Below, piece by piece: positions 58,889 through 64,000 of a stretch of 64,000 nucleotides of DNA (its first letter is position 1; each line of letters starts with the position of its first letter). The position numbers were made by a program, and so were the translations under genes. Below the pieces are notes generated by a model that ran no database searches, was not told where the DNA came from, and saw only the letters and a program-made list of their open reading frames with translations. Origin of the DNA: Accumulibacter sp031732815 (lineage in GTDB: Bacteria; Pseudomonadota; Gammaproteobacteria; Burkholderiales; Rhodocyclaceae); NCBI RefSeq assembly GCF_031732815.1, contig NZ_JAVMKF010000268.1, forward strand, positions 1 to 64,000, in the 5' to 3' direction.

Positions 58889-61800
58889 ATGTCGCTGCAG
58901 CAATCGATCGTCCGTCAGGCGGCGAAAGAGTTTTCCCAAGGCAACTACCATCTGGCGCTCGATCTCTACCGCCAACTGGCCAGCCGTCTGGGCGAGAAGT
59001 ATTTTTCGGCCAACATCGCGCTCTGCGAGAAGCGTCTGAGCAGCCAGGGCCGCCGCGACTGTTCGCCGCTTCCCCTGCAAGCGATCAAGGTAGCTTGCGT
59101 GATGGACGAGTTCACCTTCCACAGCTACCAGCCCGAATGCAATCTGTTGGCGCTGACGCCGCAGGGGGCAATTGCCGAGCTGGCGGGCTTCGAGCCGGAC
59201 CTCCTGTTTGTCGAGTCTGCCTGGCGCGGCAAGGACGAACTCTGGAACCGCAAGATCGGCGCGCTGAGCAGTGAGCTGCGCTCGGTGCTGCAGTGGTGCC
59301 GCCGCCGACAAGTCCCGACGCTGTTCTGGAACAAGGAAGATCCGATCCATTTCGAAACCTTTCTGACCACGGCGCAGCAGTTCGATCACGTGTTCACCAC
59401 CGATATCGACTGCATTGCCCGCTACAAGGCGGCGCTCGGCCATTCGCGTGTCTACCTCCTCCCCTTTGCCTGCCAGCCGAAGATGCACAATCCGCTCGAG
59501 CTCTATGCACGCAAGGATGCGTTCTGCTTCGCCGGGGCCTACTACGTTCGTTACCCCGAACGGACGCGCGACCTCGAAACCTATGTCGCCGAGTTCCCGC
59601 AGTTCAAACCGCTCGAGATCTTCGACCGCAACTTCGGCAAGGACGACGCCAACTACCAGTTTCCGCCCAAGTATCAACCGTATATCGTCGGTACGCTGCC
59701 CTTCAGCGAGATCGACAAGGCGTATAAGGGCTATCGCTACGCGATCAACCTGAACTCGATCAAGCAGTCGCAAACGATGTTCGCGCGCCGGGTGTACGAG
59801 CTGCTCGGCTCGAACACGATCACCGTAAGCAACTTCTCACGCGGCGTTCGGCTGCTCTTCGGCGACCTGGTCATCGCCAGCGACAGCGGCAAGGAGATCG
59901 TCAACCGCCTGCAAAACCTGTCTGGCGACGAGGGCGAGAAGCTCCGCCTGGCCGGCTTGCGCAAGGTGATGCTGGAACATACGTATCAGCACCGACTGGC
60001 CTACGCGGCGTGCAAGGCGCTCGGCTGGCGCGGCAGCCACGCCTTGCCGTCGATGGTCGTTGCGGCACGCGTCAGCTCGGCGGACGATTGCCGCTGGCTG
60101 ATCGACAACTTTCGAAGGCAGACCCACACCGGCAAGCGGCTGGTCGTCGCGCTCGCGCCGAACGTCCAGATGACCGGCCTGACGCCCGAGGAACTCGCGG
60201 CAGGCCGCATTCTCACGCCGCAGCAGGCGGCGCAGGCGCGCCTGGGCGACTTGGTCGCGGCCGACGAATGGCTGGCGGCGATGGCGGTTGACGACTACTA
60301 CGGGCCGAACTATCTGCTCGACCTGGCGTGCGCGACGCGCTACAGCGACGCTCGGGTGATCGGCAAGGCGGCACACCATGCTCTTGTAGAGGGCAATATT
60401 CGCCTGCTCGAGGCCGACACCGCATATCGGCCAACCGTTCGCCTGGTGCGCCGATCGTGCGCGGTGCACGCGGATACGCTGCCGCGCGAAGCTTTCCTGT
60501 TGCGCTGGCTCGAGCCGCCGGAAGGCGAAGCGTGGTGCCCGCCGGGTCTGGCGATCGACCCCTTCAACTACTGCCGGAACGGCCGCCAGGCGAGCGATCC
60601 AAGCGAGCTCGGACGGCGCGTCGACGATCTGCCGCTCGACACCGGAGTGAGCATCGACGAACTCGTGCTCGCCGCGGAAAACATTCCGCCGGCGAGTTTC
60701 GATGAAAGCAATCTGGCGAAGTGGAGCGCCAGTCGCTTGCGCGAGCTGCACAGCAGCGTCAAGCACCCTCAGATCAGCTTCCAGGCGGAAGCGGCCGGCC
60801 TCACGGTGTGCTCGTCGCTGCCTGACGGCAAGCACGAGTATCTCTACGCACGCGAGGATTTGCCCCTCAGCGCACTGCCGGTCGGTCGGACCTTGGAAAC
60901 CCACCTCGCAGCCAGTCCTGGCCTCGACCTCCAGTATGTCTTCGTCTTTCTCGACGCGCGGAAACAGAAGATCAGTCATCTCATTTACGTCAGCAATCGC
61001 AACTACTCGGCGCAGATTCCGCCGGAAACCGCGTTCGTCCGTTTCGGCTGGCGTATCTCGGGCAGTGGAACGACGACCCTCAGGTACCTGCTGTGGGGGC
61101 ATCTGAAGCTGGAACCGGCGCGACTGCTGGGGCGCAGCGACACCCTGCTGCTCACCAACCATTACCCGAGTTACGACGATCTCTACCGCAACGCCTTTGT
61201 CCATAGCCGCGTGAGCGCATATCGCAAGCGCGGAGTGATTGTGGATGTGTTCCGCCTGCGTCGCGATGTGCCTACCTGCTACCACGAGTTCGAAAACGTG
61301 GATGTGGTCACCGGTGGGCAGCTTGCATTGCGCAAACTGCTTGAGGGCGGACGCTACAAGAGAGTCATGGTGCACTTCCTGTCCGAAGAAATGTGGGAGG
61401 TGCTTGAGCACTATCAGGAGCTCGAACTTACTGTCTGGGTCCACGGGGCAGAAATCCAACCGTGGCATCGGCGTGAGTACAACTATCGGGACGAGCAGGA
61501 ACGTGCAAAGGCGATGCGGGAAAGCAAGCTGCGCACGGCTTTCTGGCATCGCGTTCTCAACCCGATGCCCCAGAATCTGAAGCTTGTCTTTGTTTCCCGG
61601 TACTTTGCTGAAGAAGTATTCGAAGACCTGGGCTTCCGCTTGCCCGATGACCGGTACACAGTCATCCACAATCCTATCGATACCGAGCTCTTTTCGTATC
61701 AGACAAAACCCGCCGAGCAGCGCAAGCGTGTCCTTTCAGTCAGACCGTACGCCTCCCGCCAGTATGCCAACGATCTGAGCGTGGCCGCGCTTCTGAAGCT

Positions 61801-63793
61801 TTCCGAATCTCGATGTTTCAGTGACATGGAGTTTCGGATGATCGGGGACGGAAAGCTCTTTGAAGAGACGCTTCAGCCTTTACGGAAGTTCCCAAATGTC
61901 CAGGTCGAAAAGCGCTTCCTGACGCACGCGGAAATAGCCGCCCTGCACAAGGAGTACGGTGTGTTCCTTGTGCCAACGAGATGGGATTCGCACGGCGTGT
62001 CTCGCGACGAAGCAATGGCCTCCGGTCTGGTGCCCGTCACTACCTCTGTTGCGGCAATTCCGGAGTTCGTCGATGAAACCAGCGGGATCGTCGTTCCTCC
62101 AGAAGACGCCGTCGAGTTGGCCAGTGCCATGGAGAAATTGTATGAGTCCCCAGAGTTGTTCAAACGGCTGTCGAAAGGCGCGGCAGAACGAGTAATCGCA
62201 GGCCGTGCGTCACGGCTCGTGACCGATCAGGAAATCCGGTTCTTACAACGCGCTATCGAAGCAAGAGCAAGCAATCGACCGGTATCTTTTCTTTCGTTCG
62301 ATGTTGAGGCGCTGCCAGGGCGCGCTGAGGAAGACCCCTTGGGGCGCTTGGTTTGGGGGCGGTTCGACGGCAAAGAGTTTGGCATTCGCCGAATCAGTCA
62401 AATTCTGAAAAAGTACGGGATCAAGGGAAATTTCCTGGTCGACTTCTCCGCGTGCCTTCTATACGGCGACAAAGCGGTCCGCGAGGTTATTGACTTCCTG
62501 ATCTCTGAGCAGCACGAAGTGCATGTTCACCTGCATTCCGAATGGGTTATCCGAAAATGGGGTCTGTCGGACAAGAACTGGTCGGATGGGCCAGTGGGAA
62601 TGGACCTCGTTGATGACCGACTGAGCGACTCCTTGCTGCGATTTGCCGCATTCAAGTACCGCCAATTTGTCGGACGGTCTCCAGTCCTCTTCCGTGCGGG
62701 TGCCTACAAATTCAATTCGGAGACCCTGGCTGCAGCAAAAGCGACAGGTTTCAAGGCATGCAGCAACTTCAACAGTGCCCGGCACGCGGCTGCCTGGAAA
62801 AGTGAAGATCAGGCAGTCGTCAACAATGAGCCATTTCAGTGGGCAAACGGGCTGATCGAAATACCGGTTGATCTCTCTCCGGAACCATTGAGCCACGACT
62901 GGGCGGTCTATAAGGGTAGCTTTGAACGTGTGCTGTCCAGAAAGAAGCTGCAAACCTTCAACTTGACGATGCATTCATGGTCGTTGCTGACGCGGGACGC
63001 GAATGGACACTTCGTCGGATTTTCTGCTGAGCATGATGAACGCTTGCACAGAATGTGCGAGCACCTGAAGGCCAATAGCAGGCCGATGGGGTATGAGGAA
63101 TTCCTGTCCGCGCACAGCGACATCAGGTTGGCGAACGACAATCGCTGCATACTGGCGCCGGGTGGAAGCGGTGAGGCGATCGTCCATTGCAGCGTTTGCA
63201 GTGCGAGCTATGGAAAGCCGCTGAGCAGTGATGTTTGTCCAAGCTGCGAATCTCGTGCTCGTCATCGTCAGATTCTCGACGTGCTAACGAAGATAGGCAA
63301 CCCCTTCGACGGCCGCGATGTGTTGGCGTGTCACGCCAATCCCGTGGAGAAGCAAGCCATTCTTGGAAAGGCCAATACCGTCTTGAACTTTGATGTCCGC
63401 CCTCTGGGTTATGCCGACATACAGATGGATATTCAGGCGATGGATAAGGTCGAGGACAGCAGTTTCGATGCATTCGTAGCGATCCACGTGCTGAATCATG
63501 TGGAAGACGATGCCAAGGCGATCCACGAGATTCACCGGGTATTGAAACCAGGTGGCCTCGCATTGGTTACCATTCCATGTCGGGAAGGCGCCTCGACAGA
63601 GCGATGCGAAAACATCACGGAGCACTACGGCAAAGAAGCCTTGACTCAGTTTGGCGTTGGAACTTACCGGCGCTACGGTTTGGACGATGCAACTCGATTG
63701 TTCGCGAAGTCCTTTGTCGTTTCGAAATACAGAGGGTATGACGAAATCAGCAATACCCACGAATACGTCTTCCTACTGTCGAAGACCGAATGA
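58889..63793 (+). CDS. Multi-domain glycosyltransferase / deacetylase-like / methyltransferase protein
   Basis: I use the ATG at 58889 with AGGGGA upstream (58880 ATG and 58856 TTG are alternatives); 1,634 residues. In order: a TPR-like N terminus (1-50); a CgeB-like glycosyltransferase domain (about 60-380; 'DAFCFAGAYYVRYPERTRDL'); a GT2-like segment without a clear DxD (about 386-555); a linker beta domain (about 615-745); a GT4-type GT-B domain (about 750-1105; 'FVSRYFAEEVFEDLGF', 'HGVSRDEAMASGLVPV'); a NodB-like polysaccharide-deacetylase domain (about 1130-1407; 'SFLSFDVEALPG', 'EVHVHLHSEW'); a zinc ribbon (CSVC...CPSC) and a methyltransferase (about 1430-1634; 'VEDSSFDAFVAIHVLNHVED'). 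Base composition drops from about 61.2-61.4 kb on, so the gene looks like a fusion. It likely builds and modifies the capsule repeat. Confidence 0.75.
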   Translation: MSLQQSIVRQAAKEFSQGNYHLALDLYRQLASRLGEKYFSANIALCEKRLSSQGRRDCSPLPLQAIKVACVMDEFTFHSYQPECNLLALTPQGAIAELAGFEPDLLFVESAWRGKDELWNRKIGALSSELRSVLQWCRRRQVPTLFWNKEDPIHFETFLTTAQQFDHVFTTDIDCIARYKAALGHSRVYLLPFACQPKMHNPLELYARKDAFCFAGAYYVRYPERTRDLETYVAEFPQFKPLEIFDRNFGKDDANYQFPPKYQPYIVGTLPFSEIDKAYKGYRYAINLNSIKQSQTMFARRVYELLGSNTITVSNFSRGVRLLFGDLVIASDSGKEIVNRLQNLSGDEGEKLRLAGLRKVMLEHTYQHRLAYAACKALGWRGSHALPSMVVAARVSSADDCRWLIDNFRRQTHTGKRLVVALAPNVQMTGLTPEELAAGRILTPQQAAQARLGDLVAADEWLAAMAVDDYYGPNYLLDLACATRYSDARVIGKAAHHALVEGNIRLLEADTAYRPTVRLVRRSCAVHADTLPREAFLLRWLEPPEGEAWCPPGLAIDPFNYCRNGRQASDPSELGRRVDDLPLDTGVSIDELVLAAENIPPASFDESNLAKWSASRLRELHSSVKHPQISFQAEAAGLTVCSSLPDGKHEYLYAREDLPLSALPVGRTLETHLAASPGLDLQYVFVFLDARKQKISHLIYVSNRNYSAQIPPETAFVRFGWRISGSGTTTLRYLLWGHLKLEPARLLGRSDTLLLTNHYPSYDDLYRNAFVHSRVSAYRKRGVIVDVFRLRRDVPTCYHEFENVDVVTGGQLALRKLLEGGRYKRVMVHFLSEEMWEVLEHYQELELTVWVHGAEIQPWHRREYNYRDEQERAKAMRESKLRTAFWHRVLNPMPQNLKLVFVSRYFAEEVFEDLGFRLPDDRYTVIHNPIDTELFSYQTKPAEQRKRVLSVRPYASRQYANDLSVAALLKLSESRCFSDMEFRMIGDGKLFEETLQPLRKFPNVQVEKRFLTHAEIAALHKEYGVFLVPTRWDSHGVSRDEAMASGLVPVTTSVAAIPEFVDETSGIVVPPEDAVELASAMEKLYESPELFKRLSKGAAERVIAGRASRLVTDQEIRFLQRAIEARASNRPVSFLSFDVEALPGRAEEDPLGRLVWGRFDGKEFGIRRISQILKKYGIKGNFLVDFSACLLYGDKAVREVIDFLISEQHEVHVHLHSEWVIRKWGLSDKNWSDGPVGMDLVDDRLSDSLLRFAAFKYRQFVGRSPVLFRAGAYKFNSETLAAAKATGFKACSNFNSARHAAAWKSEDQAVVNNEPFQWANGLIEIPVDLSPEPLSHDWAVYKGSFERVLSRKKLQTFNLTMHSWSLLTRDANGHFVGFSAEHDERLHRMCEHLKANSRPMGYEEFLSAHSDIRLANDNRCILAPGGSGEAIVHCSVCSASYGKPLSSDVCPSCESRARHRQILDVLTKIGNPFDGRDVLACHANPVEKQAILGKANTVLNFDVRPLGYADIQMDIQAMDKVEDSSFDAFVAIHVLNHVEDDAKAIHEIHRVLKPGGLALVTIPCREGASTERCENITEHYGKEALTQFGVGTYRRYGLDDATRLFAKSFVVSKYRGYDEISNTHEYVFLLSKTE

Positions 63794-63853
63794 TCGTCGT
63801 CAGTCGCCGAGCATCGAAAGAACAGAAACCTTGCCAGGACGATGGAGCCCCTG

Positions 63854-64000
63854 ATGTCCAGCTGTGAACTGGTGGCGCAAGCAAGGTCAAGCTACAACGA
63901 GCAGAGCGCCATCGGCCGCGCGCGAGAACGAGCGAGTACCGTCGACAAGTTGGTAGGCTCGCACGGTCAAAGCGTTATCGGGGCCGGCTGCGGTCACGGC
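63854..64000 (+). CDS. Methyltransferase-like protein, 5' end only
   Basis: An ATG at 63854 with GGAG at 63844-63847 opens a frame that runs to the window edge (an in-frame ATG at 63842 is an alternative). The 49 visible residues end in 'SVIGAGCGHG', which fits motif I of SAM-dependent methyltransferases (GxGxG-type loop). It lies 60 nt after the multi-domain gene and would be the next capsule-locus gene. The call rests on one motif and needs the missing 3' part. Confidence 0.5.
   Translation, partial: MSSCELVAQARSSYNEQSAIGRARERASTVDKLVGSHGQSVIGAGCGHG

Overview
The window looks like chromosome of a GC-rich Betaproteobacterium, probably from or near Rhodocyclales (an Accumulibacter-type organism is my guess). 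The signs are a classic betaproteobacterial porin ending in Phe, a trpG-trpD-trpC block, dense four-base ATGA/GTGA gene overlaps and strong G/C bias at third positions. The species call is inference only.

Layout. (1) 1-10.9 kb, + strand: the right end of a tailed prophage. It holds structural and fibre-like genes with LamG and carboxypeptidase-regulatory-like folds, a large repeat-containing tail-hub protein, a terminator, and a lysis module (small membrane protein, 3TM holin, GH24 endolysin). (2) 10.9-28.2 kb, - strand: a full type 1 BREX phage-defence operon (brxR, brxA, brxB, brxC, pglX, pglZ, brxL). Three extra genes travel with it: a DUF932-like gene and a GmrSD-like DUF262/DUF1524 nuclease between pglX and pglZ, and an HrgA-like winged-helix/PD-(D/E)XK protein after brxL. 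(3) 28.3-37.0 kb, + strand: a tight ten-gene cassette divergent from BREX. It encodes a MESH1-like alarmone hydrolase, an ADP-ribosylglycohydrolase fusion, a membrane protein, a DUF3553/zinc-ribbon protein, a metallophosphoesterase, a macro-domain protein, a DUF3223 protein, a HExxH protein with a HicA-like tail, and two proteins I do not recognise. (4) 37.0-37.8 kb: non-coding junction with terminators and short repeats. (5) 37.8-41.5 kb, - strand: porin and trpC, trpD, trpG, which are housekeeping chromosome. (6) 42.15 kb to the end, + strand: a capsule/exopolysaccharide locus of the ABC-transporter type. It has a one-module reducing type I polyketide synthase, an AONS-type PLP enzyme, a Wza/KpsD-like lipoprotein, Wzm/Wzt, a KpsE-like protein, a long coiled-coil protein ending in a methyltransferase-like domain, a decayed UDP-GlcNAc 2-epimerase, a 1,634-residue multi-domain glycosyltransferase/deacetylase/methyltransferase, and the start of another methyltransferase-like gene.

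How the parts work together. BREX methylates host DNA through PglX and blocks phage; the GmrSD-like and HrgA-like genes probably add nuclease layers. The neighbouring cassette is rich in enzymes that remove or read ADP-ribose and ppGpp-type nucleotides, and may be an undescribed stress or defence unit. In the capsule locus the PKS/AONS pair resembles wcbR/wcbT of the Burkholderia pseudomallei CPS-I cluster and may make an unusual lipid. The exporter genes form a complete ABC-dependent pathway.

The most striking object is the coiled-coil protein at 54953-58381. Twelve tandem units of exactly 42 or 49 residues (6 or 7 heptads), some copies nearly identical in DNA, sit in front of a methyltransferase-like domain. 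This architecture fits a length-adjustable molecular ruler for polysaccharide chain length, analogous to WbdD but with the domain order reversed.
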